From DATAYA01 sp963754235 (GTDB taxonomy: Bacteria; Pseudomonadota; Alphaproteobacteria; Acetobacterales; Acetobacteraceae), in NCBI GenBank assembly GCA_963754235.1, contig CAVWFK010000013.1:69730-133729 (forward strand): a stretch of DNA of 64,000 nt. Reading direction: 5' to 3'. The translations under genes were made by a program, and so were the position numbers. The notes under the pieces are model-generated. The model ran no database searches and was not told the DNA's origin. It worked only from the letters and a program-made list of their open reading frames with translations. Within the stretch, counting starts at the first letter, position 1. Each line of letters opens with the position of its first letter. This document shows positions 1 to 8,887 of the stretch, in pieces.

Positions 1-365
1 AGGCGCTCGCTGGCGAGGGCGTGTTCATGGCACATTGCGCGTCCTGCCACGGCATGAACCTGCACGGCGTCTCCGCACCTGCCGTCGCCGGGTCCGACTT
101 CCTGGCGACGGCGAAGCACGACGGCTGGACACTGGAGGTCATACGCACGCTGGTGTTCACCATGATGCCACTGGACGCCGCGGGCACGCTGCCGCCGAAG
201 CAATATGCCGAGGTGATGGCCTTCCTGCTGGCCGCGAACTGCTATCCGGCCGGCAAGACCGCGTTCCCGACAGCCGATCAGCCCGGGTTTGGCAAAATCC
301 AACTTGCACCACTGCCCGGAAAGCACCCGGGCGAGAGCGCGGACGGCATCTGCACCGTGGAGTGA
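1..365 (+). CDS. c-type cytochrome, 3' part (5' end outside window)
   Basis: The reading frame is open from the left edge, so the start lies outside the window; the GTG at 21 is probably internal because the residues before it (ALAGEG) read as the usual lead-in to a haem motif. CASCH gives the covalent haem c site, and the MMP about 38 residues later is a good candidate for the axial Met ligand. This is a short mono-haem cytochrome c domain, expected in the periplasm or as the cytochrome subunit of a membrane dehydrogenase. The tail ends PGKHPGESADGICTVE, and a diverged copy of that tail recurs at 1108-1167. Electron-transfer role is inferred from the family. Confidence 0.8.
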   Translation, partial: ALAGEGVFMAHCASCHGMNLHGVSAPAVAGSDFLATAKHDGWTLEVIRTLVFTMMPLDAAGTLPPKQYAEVMAFLLAANCYPAGKTAFPTADQPGFGKIQLAPLPGKHPGESADGICTVE

Positions 366-433
366 CGGGCCCTGTTCGCCCGCCCGCGGCCTCGTGCTCG
401 GACCGGGTCCGGCCGGACCGGGATTCCGTGCGG

Positions 434-826
434 TCAAACCAACTCGATCCGGGCATGGTGCCTAGGCGCCGACGCCAGCCGCTTGTCGCGAGTCAAAAGC
501 GGCGCGTCGAGCGTTTCGGCCAGTGCGACGTAAGCTGCGTCATACGCCGTCAAGTTGGCCCGCAGCTCCCAAACGCGCGACAAGAGAAAATCGTGCGGAT
601 AACGGTGCAGCGGCAAGTCCGCCAGGTCGTCCAGCGCCGCGCGGCAACGATCCGGGTCGACCTCGCCCGCCGCCGCGTATCGGCGAAGAACCTGTGCCAC
701 TTCGAGGTCAAGCAAGTGAGGCGCATGAAGCGTTTCGCCAGCAGCGAAGATGCGCTCCTCCACCGCCGCGGCGGCCGGTGTGCGCAGGAGCACCTCCAAT
801 ACCGCCGAAGCGTCGACGGCGATCAC
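434..826 (-). CDS. vapC: VapC-type PIN-domain ribonuclease toxin
   Basis: A 130-residue single PIN domain. The four acidic metal-binding residues expected in VapC are visible: D5 in MIAVDASAVLE, E42 in LLDLEVAQVL, D96 in TAYDAAYVALAE and D114 in LLTRDKRLA. VapC toxins are Mg-dependent endoribonucleases that cleave tRNA or rRNA when their antitoxin is lost. The start codon overlaps the stop of the upstream antitoxin gene by 4 nt, so the two are translationally coupled. Length is normal for the family and the gene looks intact. Confidence 0.9.
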   Translation of the reverse strand: MIAVDASAVLEVLLRTPAAAAVEERIFAAGETLHAPHLLDLEVAQVLRRYAAAGEVDPDRCRAALDDLADLPLHRYPHDFLLSRVWELRANLTAYDAAYVALAETLDAPLLTRDKRLASAPRHHARIELV

Positions 827-1053
827 CCTCCGTCGCGCTCGGCGCGGACCGCCTGCGCCGGCGGCACGGCCGGCCTCGCCGCCGGGCGGCGGCGCAGGCG
901 GGCGCGCAATTCCTCGATCGTGGGGCGCTCGGCGACGTGGCGGATCTCATCGAGCAAGTAATCCGAGAGCGACATGCCGGCCATGGCGGCACGTGCCTTG
1001 AGCCGGCGGTGAAGCCCGTCGGGCACGTTCCGAATCTGGATCATCGCCGACAT
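823..1053 (-). CDS. vapB: VapB/FitA-type ribbon-helix-helix antitoxin
   Basis: The start MSAMIQIRNVPDGLHRRLKARA is chosen at 1053 because it begins just before the ribbon-helix-helix domain (MIQIRNVPDGLHRRLK, then AGMSLSDYLLDEI), typical of FitA-like antitoxins; ATG at 1044 is an alternative. The last third (PTIEELRARLRRRP) should be the toxin-wrapping tail. The protein is expected to bind its own promoter as a dimer and neutralise the PIN toxin encoded next. A 9-bp perfect inverted repeat lies directly upstream (1067-1087), consistent with autoregulation. Confidence 0.85.
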   Translation of the reverse strand: MSAMIQIRNVPDGLHRRLKARAAMAGMSLSDYLLDEIRHVAERPTIEELRARLRRRPAARPAVPPAQAVRAERDGG

Positions 1054-1060
1054 GCGCGGA

Positions 1061-1089
1061 ACATGATGACATGTGGGGCACATGTCAAC
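1061..1089 (-). promoter_or_regulatory. vapBC promoter with overlapping palindromic operator
   Basis: Reading toward vapB, TTGACA (1084-1089) is a perfect -35 box, followed after 17 nt by CATGTT (1061-1066), a weak -10. Between and over the boxes lies a perfect palindrome, TGACATGTG (1067-1075), GGG, CACATGTCA (1079-1087). An RHH antitoxin bound there would block RNA polymerase, the usual autoregulation of vapBC. Sequence elements are seen directly; function is inferred. Confidence 0.6.
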
Positions 1090-1107
1090 CGTGGCGATGT
1101 CTGGGCC

Positions 1108-1167
1108 GGTCCGCTGCCCGGACATCATCCGGGCGAGGGCGCGGGCGGCATCTGCACCGTGCAGTGA
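1108..1167 (+). pseudogene. Orphan copy of the cytochrome c gene tail
   Basis: In one plus-strand frame this segment reads GPLPGHHPGEGAGGICTVQ and stop, closely matching the end of the cytochrome at 307-365 (APLPGKHPGESADGICTVE and stop). The DNA is similarly alike (CTGCCCGGA..CA.CCGGGCGAG.GCG.G..GGCATCTGCACCGTG.AGTGA). No haem motif or start codon precedes it. It is best explained as a leftover from a tandem cytochrome gene or from the event that placed vapBC between the two tails. Confidence 0.55.
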
Positions 1168-1170
1168 GGC

Positions 1171-2097
1171 TCAGCCCGGGAACGCCGAGGCGAGGGCACG
1201 GTCGAGCCAGCCGAGATCGTCCCCGTGCGGGAACCACGCCGCGCGGGCTTGCGCGAGGTCAGAACCGTCGCGTGGAAATTCGATCCCCGCCGGCAGGACG
1301 GAGGCAAGCCGCACCGGCGCGCAGCGCGGATAGTCGCGCACCCGCCAGGCCGGGTCGTGGGTCGGGAAGAAGGCGAGGCAGGGGACGTCGAAGGCGTCGG
1401 CCAAGTGCACCATCGCGCTGTCGGTCGCGACCATCCAGTCGGCGGCGGCGACCAGCGCGCATAGTGCGGCGAACGTGCCGGAGGTCGGCCGCGACCGGAC
1501 GCGCCCGGCGAGGCCGGGCGGCACCACGCCTTGCGTGATGATGCGACGGCCGCGCGCGACCTCGCCGCAGAAGGCGCAGATGCGCGCGTGGATCTCGGGC
1601 GGCATCGCGCGCAGCGGGCCCGCCGCGCGCGGGCAGATCAGGATCACGCGCACGCCCTCCGGGTCGGGCGCTTTCATCCGGCGCGCGAGCCAAGTCCGGC
1701 GCGCGAGCCAAGTGTTGCGCCGCCGCTCGGGCGCGATCGAAGCCGGATCGACGCCGAGGCGGACGAAGAAGAAGTCGATCATGCTGGTGGCGAGAAAGCC
1801 GGCGTCATAGGCGAAGTCGCGCAGGTCGATGACACCACCGAATCGGCGTGCGGCCGGAACGTCCTGCTCGCGCGTGACATACCGCCACGGGAGCGGCCGC
1901 ACCGCGGCGAAGTCCGCGGCACGATAGAGCGCACGCAGCGCCGGCGGCAGGCCGGGCAGGCGGAACAGCACCGGGGAGGGCGGGACCGCGCCCTCCTCCA
2001 GCGCGACCGACAGCGCTTGCAGTCCGATGATGCCGTCGCCGAGCGTACGGCCGAAGCCGTTCAGAATCGCGGTGCGATGCGTGTCGGTCTCGCCCAT
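1171..2097 (-). CDS. Glycosyltransferase family 9-like protein (ADP-heptose transferase fold)
   Basis: 308 residues from ATG 2097 (a GTG at 2109 is an alternative). The C-terminal half carries the signature of heptosyltransferase-like GT-B enzymes: VAAADWMVATDSAMVHLADAF followed by PCLAFFPTHDPAWRVRDYP, where the D-S-A-x-x-H-L-A stretch forms part of the nucleotide-sugar site. The N-terminal GFGRTLGDGIIGLQAL is the usual glycine-rich opening. Family members add heptose or related sugars to lipopolysaccharide or glycoprotein; the acceptor here is unknown. The gene contains an exact 18-bp tandem duplication (1678-1713) that repeats WLARRT in frame. It is transcribed away from the toxin-antitoxin genes at 2224. 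Confidence 0.65.
   Translation of the reverse strand: MGETDTHRTAILNGFGRTLGDGIIGLQALSVALEEGAVPPSPVLFRLPGLPPALRALYRAADFAAVRPLPWRYVTREQDVPAARRFGGVIDLRDFAYDAGFLATSMIDFFFVRLGVDPASIAPERRRNTWLARRTWLARRMKAPDPEGVRVILICPRAAGPLRAMPPEIHARICAFCGEVARGRRIITQGVVPPGLAGRVRSRPTSGTFAALCALVAAADWMVATDSAMVHLADAFDVPCLAFFPTHDPAWRVRDYPRCAPVRLASVLPAGIEFPRDGSDLAQARAAWFPHGDDLGWLDRALASAFPG
1678..1713. repeat. 18-bp perfect tandem duplication inside the GT9-like gene
   Basis: CCGGCGCGCGAGCCAAGT occurs twice back to back (1678-1695 and 1696-1713). Because the unit is a multiple of three, it adds six residues (repeated WLARRT) without breaking the frame. It probably arose by slippage. Confidence 0.9.
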
Positions 2098-2223
2098 GCA
2101 GCCGATCACAGGCGAGAATGGATTGCAGTTGCAACCAGCAATTCGAGTTCGCGGACCTTGTCTGCGTGTTTGCCGTGCGCTACCTTCGTGTAGTAAACTG
2201 ATCGCCTACAAGGGTGTACCGTC

Positions 2224-2466
2224 ATGAGTGTACCTATCTCAATTCGCTTGGACGAAGGCGTGCGCGACGAGTTGGAGGCGCAGGCTCGGGCGCGCGGCAT
2301 TGGATTATCAACGCTGGTGCGTGATCTCGCGACCGAGGCCGCCCGCAAGGCACGGCGGGCCCGCATCCGCGAGGCCAGCGCGGCGATCGGCACCCATGTC
2401 GCGACTTCGGCGGCAGGAAAGGCATTCTACGAGGAGTGGGGGACGCCGCGCGCCGATGGCGGCTAA
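2224..2466 (+). CDS. Ribbon-helix-helix antitoxin of a MazF/PemK-type pair
   Basis: 80 residues beginning MSVPISIRLDEGVRDELEAQARARG, a ribbon-helix-helix DNA-binding start, followed by a helical tail ending in KAFYEEWGTPRADGG that should contact the toxin. It overlaps the next gene by 11 nt (2456-2466), typical of a co-translated toxin-antitoxin operon. The upstream region holds TGTAG...CTACA half-sites around 2189-2210 that could act as operator. Antitoxin function is inferred from domain type and neighbour. Confidence 0.75.
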   Translation: MSVPISIRLDEGVRDELEAQARARGIGLSTLVRDLATEAARKARRARIREASAAIGTHVATSAAGKAFYEEWGTPRADGG

Positions 2467-2833
2467 GAGTGCCCCGCTTGCCCTGCTCGGCGGCCAAATC
2501 GTTTTGGCAGACTGGCGCGGCGATGCCATGCCCCGCGAGCCGGACAAGCGACGCTCGGCTGTGGTCGTGGAGGATGACGGGTTGTTCGCCCCGGAGTACC
2601 CGAATGCCATCCTGGTGCCTCTGACCGAGGATGGGACGCTTGCCATTCCCGATCTATCCGTCGCGATTGCGCCGACCGCGGAGAATGGCTGCAGCAAGCC
2701 TTGCTGGGCGGTGTCGCATCTGGTCGCCACGACTTCCAAGGCGCGCCTGCGCGCGACCCAGTCGCACATCACGCCGGACCAACTCACCGCCATCCGCCGC
2801 CAGATCGCCCTCGCCGCTGGCGTCGAAGGCTAG
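2456..2833 (+). CDS. MazF/PemK-like endoribonuclease toxin
   Basis: 125 residues from ATG 2456. The N-terminus GGQIVLADWRGDAMPREPDKRRSAVVVEDD matches the MazF/PemK beta-barrel opening (GDIV..D, then a conserved R-P-A-V-V-V strand). Members cut mRNA at short sequence motifs. The gene overlaps the upstream RHH gene and is in a second toxin-antitoxin operon only about 1.2 kb from vapBC. Intact; length slightly above the roughly 110 residues usual for MazF. Confidence 0.75.
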   Translation: MAAKSAPLALLGGQIVLADWRGDAMPREPDKRRSAVVVEDDGLFAPEYPNAILVPLTEDGTLAIPDLSVAIAPTAENGCSKPCWAVSHLVATTSKARLRATQSHITPDQLTAIRRQIALAAGVEG

Positions 2834-2891
2834 AAACCGCGGTCACGAACACCCCGGGCGGGGAGCACCGAGAAAGTCTCGCTTAGTTTCA

Positions 2892-2920
2892 TTGACGGAG
2901 ATGGTGAGATATGTTATAGG
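2892..2920 (+). promoter_or_regulatory. Candidate sigma70 promoter for an unannotated transcript
   Basis: TTGACG (2892-2897), a 17-nt spacer and TATAGG (2915-2920) lie in a locally AT-richer patch. Downstream there is no start codon with a convincing gene before yqeY at 3424, so it would give a long leader or a small RNA. The DNA after it (2955-2971) can fold into a short GC-rich hairpin. Inferred from sequence only. Confidence 0.4.
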
Positions 2921-3103
2921 TGATATCAAAAGCCAGCTGCCTGGACGGGCTCGACCCCGCTGCCACGCGGGATGCCGAGCGACGCGGCAAGGGGATTGAC
3001 TGAATGAGAGACAGGCACGGGTGGTTTGTGGGGCCGCAGAGGGAGATGGGACGGCGGCCGCATCCCGGGCGAGACCCGGGGCCGCCACCCATCCGCTGCG
3101 GCG

Positions 3104-3224
3104 AGCCCGATAAAACCCTGTTCTCAGGCGTCGGCGACCTGATCCAGCCCTGTTCTCAGGCGGGCGGCGAGCCTGATTCCAGCCTGCCGCCACCCTGATC
3201 CAGCCCTGTTCCCAAGCGGCGCCG
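3104..3224. repeat. 33-bp imperfect tandem repeat array
   Basis: Units run 3104-3136, 3137-3169, a shortened 22-bp unit 3170-3191, and 3192-3224. Each full unit shares the core CCTGATCCAGCCCTGTTC followed by C(A/C)CAGGCG-like sequence and a G/C-rich end. There is no spacer variation, so it is not CRISPR. The unit length is a multiple of three, but no protein is supported here. Confidence 0.65.
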
Positions 3225-3423
3225 CTCAACTCCCTCTCCGGCCCCAGGCTTGAGCCGTTCGCGGTCACTGCGCGAAGGAATGTGTGATTAACGACCCCGA
3301 GTTCAGCGAAGTTAAGGGTTCCAAGGGCGAATGCCCTTGGCGGGGTTCGGCGCGGAGCCCCGACCTTGCTTCCTCAATCCGCCGCATCCTGTTATCCCGC
3401 CGCACGGCGGGGGAGAGCGGATC

Positions 3424-3882
3424 ATGGGCCTGCGCGAGCAGTTCGGCGAACAGCTCAAGGCCGCGATGAAGGCGCGCGACTCAGCACGCACCTCGACTCT
3501 GCGGATGATCCTCGCGCGGCTGAAGGATACCGACATCGCCGCCCGGCCGAAGGGCACGGCTCAGGTGGGCGAGCAGGAGATCGCGGCGATGCTGCGCGGC
3601 ATGGTCAAGTCGCGCACCGAGTTGGTGGCGCTGTATCGCCAGGGCAACCGCCCTGATCTCGTCGCCAAGGAGGAGGCGGAGATCGCGGTCATCGAGAGCT
3701 TCCTGCCGCGGCCGATGGACGACGCGGCGCTGGCGGCGGCCGTCGATGCCGCGATCGCCGAAACTGGCGCCGGTTCGCAGAAGGAGATGGGCCGCGTGAT
3801 GGCCGCGCTGAAGGCGCGGCATGGGGCAGCGCTCGATCTCGGCCGGGCCGGGCCGCTGGTGAAAGCGCGGCTCGCGGGCTGA
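3424..3882 (+). CDS. yqeY: GatB/YqeY domain protein
   Basis: 152 residues from ATG 3424, preceded by a GGGGGAGAG ribosome-binding site. The protein begins MGLREQFGEQLKAAMKARDSARTSTLRMI and ends with QKEMGRVMAALKARHG, the conserved pattern of the GatB/YqeY tail-like family. This is the small stand-alone version related to the C-terminal tRNA-binding part of GatB; its exact role is not established. It lies 4 nt upstream of dnaG and is presumably co-transcribed with it, a common alphaproteobacterial arrangement. Confidence 0.9.
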   Translation: MGLREQFGEQLKAAMKARDSARTSTLRMILARLKDTDIAARPKGTAQVGEQEIAAMLRGMVKSRTELVALYRQGNRPDLVAKEEAEIAVIESFLPRPMDDAALAAAVDAAIAETGAGSQKEMGRVMAALKARHGAALDLGRAGPLVKARLAG

Positions 3883-3886
3883 GGCG

Positions 3887-5680
3887 ATGGCGCTTCCGGC
3901 CGGCTTCCTCGACGAGCTGCGCGCGCGCACGCCGCTCGCGGCGCTGGTGGGGCGGCGGGTGAAGCTGATCCGGTCGGGGCGGAACTGGACCGGCTGCTGC
4001 CCCTTCCACAACGAGAAGACGCCCAGCTTTTACGTCTATGACGACCATTTCCACTGCTTCGGCTGTGGCGCGCACGGCGACGCCGTGAGCTTCGTGATGC
4101 AGGCGCAGGGGGCGGCCTTCATCGAGGCGGTCGGGATGCTCGCCGCCGAGGCCGGGCTTGAGGTGCCCAGGCCCACCCCCGAGGCCGCCGCCGCCGAGCA
4201 GCACCGCGCCGATCTTCATGCCGTGCTCGATGCGGCCGCCGCCAGCTTCCAGCGCCGCCTGTTCCTGCCAGAGGGGGCGGCGGCGCTCGCCTATCTGCGC
4301 GGGCGGGGCCTCGCTGACGCGACGATCCGGCGCTTCGGTCTCGGCTGGTCGGGTGAGGGACGCGGCGCGCTCGCCTCCGAGCTTGGACGATCGGGGATCG
4401 CGCCCGAGCAGCTTGAGGAAGCCGGCCTGCTGCGCGCGGCCGAGCCAGGCCAGCCGGCGCGCGAGTTCTTTTTCCAGCGTGTGATGTTCCCGATCCGCGA
4501 TCGCCGGGGCCGCACGATCAGTTTCGGCGGCCGCACGCTGGGCGAGGGGCAGCCCAAATACCTCAACGGCCCCGAGACGCCGGTCTTCGCCAAGCGCCGC
4601 ACGCTCTATGCGTTCGACTTCGCCCGCGAGGCGGTGCGCCAGGGGGCGCCGGCGGTTGTGGTCGAGGGCTACATGGATGTGATCGCGCTGCACCAGGCAG
4701 GGTTCGCCGGCGCCGTCGCCCCCCTCGGCACGGCGCTGACGGCCGAGCAGCTCGACGCGCTGTGGCGGTTGGCGCCTGCACCGGTGCTCAGTTTCGACGG
4801 CGATGCTGCGGGCGGGCGGGCGGCGCTGCGCGCGATGGAGACCGCCTTGCCGCTGCTCGCGCCGGACCGCAGCCTGCGGATTGCGACGCTGCCGGCGGGG
4901 CAAGACCCGGATTCCATGGTGCACGGGGGTGGCCGCGCAGCGTTCGAGGCGCTGCTGCAATCACCCCGCGCCCTGGATGAGGCGCTGTTTGCCGCTCTGC
5001 AAGAGGGGGCGAGCACGACGACCCCCGAAGGCCGTGCCGACCTGCGCCGGAAACTTATCGCGACCGCGGCCAAGATTGGGGACGGTGTCCTGGCATCGGA
5101 GTACCGTCGCGCGCTGCTCGACCGCTACTTCGTCATCTTCGCTCGCCGCGGCAGGCCACCCGTGGCCACGGCCATCGTACCTCGCCGGCCGCCGCACCCG
5201 GCCGAGGCCGAGCGGCAGCGCTGCCTCGCCGCCATCCTGTTGCGCCACCCGGTGCTGCTGCGCGACGTGGCCGAGGCGTGGGGCCAGCTCGACCTGCCGG
5301 CGGCCGCCGCGCGGCTACGAAGCGCCATTCTCGATTGGTTTGACGCCGCCGATCAGCTTGACTCGGCGTCTCTGCTTGACCACGTGCGGCATTCCGACCT
5401 CGCGGACGATGTGGCGCGGGTGCTCTCGGTCGCGCCAATGCCGCTGCCCGGCTGCGCCGCCCCCGCTGCGACCCCGGCCGAGGCCGAGGCGGGATGGTGG
5501 GAGCTGTTCGGATTGTCGCGGCCCGATCGGCTGGACCAGGAACTTGCGGAGGCCAGGGACGCCTTTGCCGCCCAGTCGGACGAGCGGCTGCAACGGCGGC
5601 TGACTGCGCTCGTCATCGCCCGCAACGCGCTGCGGCGCGGCGAGGCCGAGTCCGAGACAGGTGGCGAGGCGGGGGCCTGA
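3887..5680 (+). CDS. dnaG: DNA primase DnaG
   Basis: 597 residues, a full-length bacterial primase. The N-terminal CHC2 zinc-binding domain is visible with C38, H41, C57 and C60 (CPFHNEKTPSF ... HCFGCGAHGD). The catalytic core follows, with RVMFPIRDRRG and FGGRTLG, then the Toprim motifs VVVEGYMDVIAL (around residue 258) and SFDGDAAG (around 303), which hold the catalytic Glu and the metal-binding DxD-type residues. The C-terminal third is the helicase-binding region and is variable. It makes RNA primers at the replication fork with DnaB. It sits between yqeY and rpoD, as in the macromolecular synthesis operon. Confidence 0.97.
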   Translation: MALPAGFLDELRARTPLAALVGRRVKLIRSGRNWTGCCPFHNEKTPSFYVYDDHFHCFGCGAHGDAVSFVMQAQGAAFIEAVGMLAAEAGLEVPRPTPEAAAAEQHRADLHAVLDAAAASFQRRLFLPEGAAALAYLRGRGLADATIRRFGLGWSGEGRGALASELGRSGIAPEQLEEAGLLRAAEPGQPAREFFFQRVMFPIRDRRGRTISFGGRTLGEGQPKYLNGPETPVFAKRRTLYAFDFAREAVRQGAPAVVVEGYMDVIALHQAGFAGAVAPLGTALTAEQLDALWRLAPAPVLSFDGDAAGGRAALRAMETALPLLAPDRSLRIATLPAGQDPDSMVHGGGRAAFEALLQSPRALDEALFAALQEGASTTTPEGRADLRRKLIATAAKIGDGVLASEYRRALLDRYFVIFARRGRPPVATAIVPRRPPHPAEAERQRCLAAILLRHPVLLRDVAEAWGQLDLPAAAARLRSAILDWFDAADQLDSASLLDHVRHSDLADDVARVLSVAPMPLPGCAAPAATPAEAEAGWWELFGLSRPDRLDQELAEARDAFAAQSDERLQRRLTALVIARNALRRGEAESETGGEAGA

Positions 5681-5684
5681 GACT

Positions 5685-5700
5685 GTAACCATATTATAGG
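5685..5700 (+). promoter_or_regulatory. Possible internal promoter in front of rpoD
   Basis: The 61-nt gap between dnaG and rpoD contains TGTAACCATATTATAG, where TATTAT (5692-5697) matches a -10 box at five of six positions. No good -35 box is visible. rpoD commonly has its own promoter within this operon, which makes the site plausible but unproven. Confidence 0.3.
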
Positions 5701-5741
5701 GGGCGTCTTTTCGCCCGATAGTTGCGGGAGTACGCTGAGCG

Positions 5742-7703
<1,962 letters not shown>

Positions 7704-7777
7704 GCGCGGCGCCGGCATCGAGGCGGGAGGTGGCCGAGCCGTCGGTCCGGGTCGGTGTGACGGTGACGTTCCTGCGC

Positions 7778-8290
7778 ATGGACCATCCCCCGCTCGCGCC
7801 GCCGCTGCCGCTTCCCGCCGATGCGAGCGTGGTGCGCGTGGCGCGGCCGGAGGTCGGGTTCTATCGCTACCTCTATGATACCGTCGGTGAAGCGTATGTG
7901 TGGTGGCTGCGGCGCTCGCTCACGGATGCGGCGCTGGCATCGGTGCTGGCCGATCCGGCGATCGCGGTTCACGTGCTCTATCGCGACGGCGCGCCGGCGG
8001 GGTTCTTCGAACTGGACGGTCGCGCGGCGCCGGACATGAACCTGAGCTATTTCGGCCTGCTGCCGCACGTGGTGGGCACCGGCGTGGGCTCGGCGTTCCT
8101 GCGTGCCGCCGTCGATGGGGCGTGGCGCGCGAGACCCCGCGCGGTGACGGTGAATACCTGCACCGCGGATCATCCGCGCGCCCTGCCCACGTACCTGCGC
8201 GCCGGGTTCCGGCCGATCCGCAGCGTGCGAGAGGTGTGGGACGTGCCACTACGGCTGGGGTTGCCGATCCCGGAGCATCTGCGGGCGTAG
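7778..8290 (+). CDS. GNAT-family N-acetyltransferase
   Basis: 170 residues from ATG 7778; an in-frame GTG at 7757 is an alternative start. The central part has the GNAT acetyl-CoA signature in relaxed form (LLPHVVGTGVGSAFLRAAVDGAW), followed by VNTCTADHPRALPTYLRAGFRPI, which matches motif B of the fold. An N-terminal VSFYRYLYDTVG-like segment places it with an uncharacterised subgroup. The substrate is not predictable. It begins about 75 nt after rpoD and could be read from the same transcript. Confidence 0.75.
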   Translation: MDHPPLAPPLPLPADASVVRVARPEVGFYRYLYDTVGEAYVWWLRRSLTDAALASVLADPAIAVHVLYRDGAPAGFFELDGRAAPDMNLSYFGLLPHVVGTGVGSAFLRAAVDGAWRARPRAVTVNTCTADHPRALPTYLRAGFRPIRSVREVWDVPLRLGLPIPEHLRA

Positions 8291-8350
8291 CCGCTTTCCC
8301 AGCGAACAGATCTGCCGGGAATAGATCGCCGCCTCTCGCTGTCTGCCCGC

Positions 8351-8370
8351 TGCAGGGCATCCGCCCTGCA
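8351..8370. terminator. 8-bp hairpin between the GNAT and lipoprotein genes
   Basis: TGCAGGGC, loop ATCC, GCCCTGCA: a perfect 8-bp stem with a tetraloop, 60 nt after the GNAT stop. It has no T-tract, so it may be a weak terminator or a 5' leader element of the lipoprotein mRNA. Confidence 0.4.
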
Positions 8371-8397
8371 AGGCAGATATCACGGCGGAGGGCCGAC

Positions 8398-8577
8398 ATG
8401 TCGAAATCGCTCGTCGCCATCATGCTCTGGGCCGCTCTCGCGGCCCTGGTCGCGGGCTGCACGGCGCCGGATTCCGGCGGCGCCCGTTCGCCGGCCGCGC
8501 TCGCCGGCCAGGATGGTTCGGGCGGCTCCGGCGGTTCGGGCGGCTCCGGTGGCTCGGGTGGCAGCGGGGGATACTGA
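8398..8577 (+). CDS. Small Gly/Ser-repeat lipoprotein
   Basis: 59 residues with a GGCGGAGGG ribosome-binding site. MSKSLVAIMLWAALAALVAGC is a lipoprotein signal peptide with the lipobox LVAG-C, so the mature protein would start at Cys21 and be anchored in a membrane. The mature part is only 39 residues and ends in six consecutive GSG-type triplets (GSGGSGG...GGY), a flexible linker-like tail. No family is recognised. It resembles other tiny glycine-rich envelope lipoproteins of unknown function. Confidence 0.65.
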   Translation: MSKSLVAIMLWAALAALVAGCTAPDSGGARSPAALAGQDGSGGSGGSGGSGGSGGSGGY

Positions 8578-8887
8578 GAGGCTTCCGGTACCAGGGCCGT
8601 GCCACCGCAAAGGGCTGGCCCTGACGCGTACCGACGATGTATGGTCACATTGATCCTTCCGGGCAAAGTGACCAAGATGATCGGCAGGGGCCAAAGATGC
8701 CCCAACATCTTTTGCTCCTCAACGTCCCGCTAACCAGCCTTGACGGTATAGGCGGCGCCGGAGACCAGCTCCGGCGCCGTCGCCATTTAGAACCGTCGAC
8801 CGTTACACGCATGGTAACATCGCTTCCCGCAGGAGCGTACGGGAGGGGCTGCGCCGACGCCGCAGCCGTCCTATGTTGCGATGCACC
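8578..8887. other. Intergenic stretch with a strong hairpin
   Basis: No supported gene. The clearest element is the 10-bp perfect stem at 8754-8778, listed separately. The 100 bases before 8888 form the leader of the Pat-type gene. Confidence 0.5.
8754..8778. terminator. 10-bp perfect hairpin, terminator-like
   Basis: GGCGCCGGAG, loop ACCAG, CTCCGGCGCC. The stem is perfect and very GC-rich, but it is not followed by a clear T-run on either strand. It sits 177 nt after the lipoprotein gene and 110 nt before the next gene, a sensible place for transcription to end. Confidence 0.5.

Larger units (their letters stand above)
2834..3423. other. Intergenic stretch with an orphan promoter and 33-bp repeats
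   Basis: No reading frame here looks like a real protein. Two things stand out: a sigma70-like promoter (TTGACG at 2892, 17-nt spacer, TATAGG at 2915) that points into non-coding DNA containing a CCCGC...GCGGG hairpin, and a block of 33-bp repeats at 3104-3224. The last 100 bases lead into the ribosome-binding site of yqeY. Confidence 0.5.

Noticed and set aside
3104..3224. Possible CRISPR array
   Set aside because: Units abut without unique spacers, and no cas genes are present anywhere in the window.
3689..4960. 423-codon minus-strand frame opposite dnaG
   Set aside because: Shadow of dnaG; no start signal or domain.
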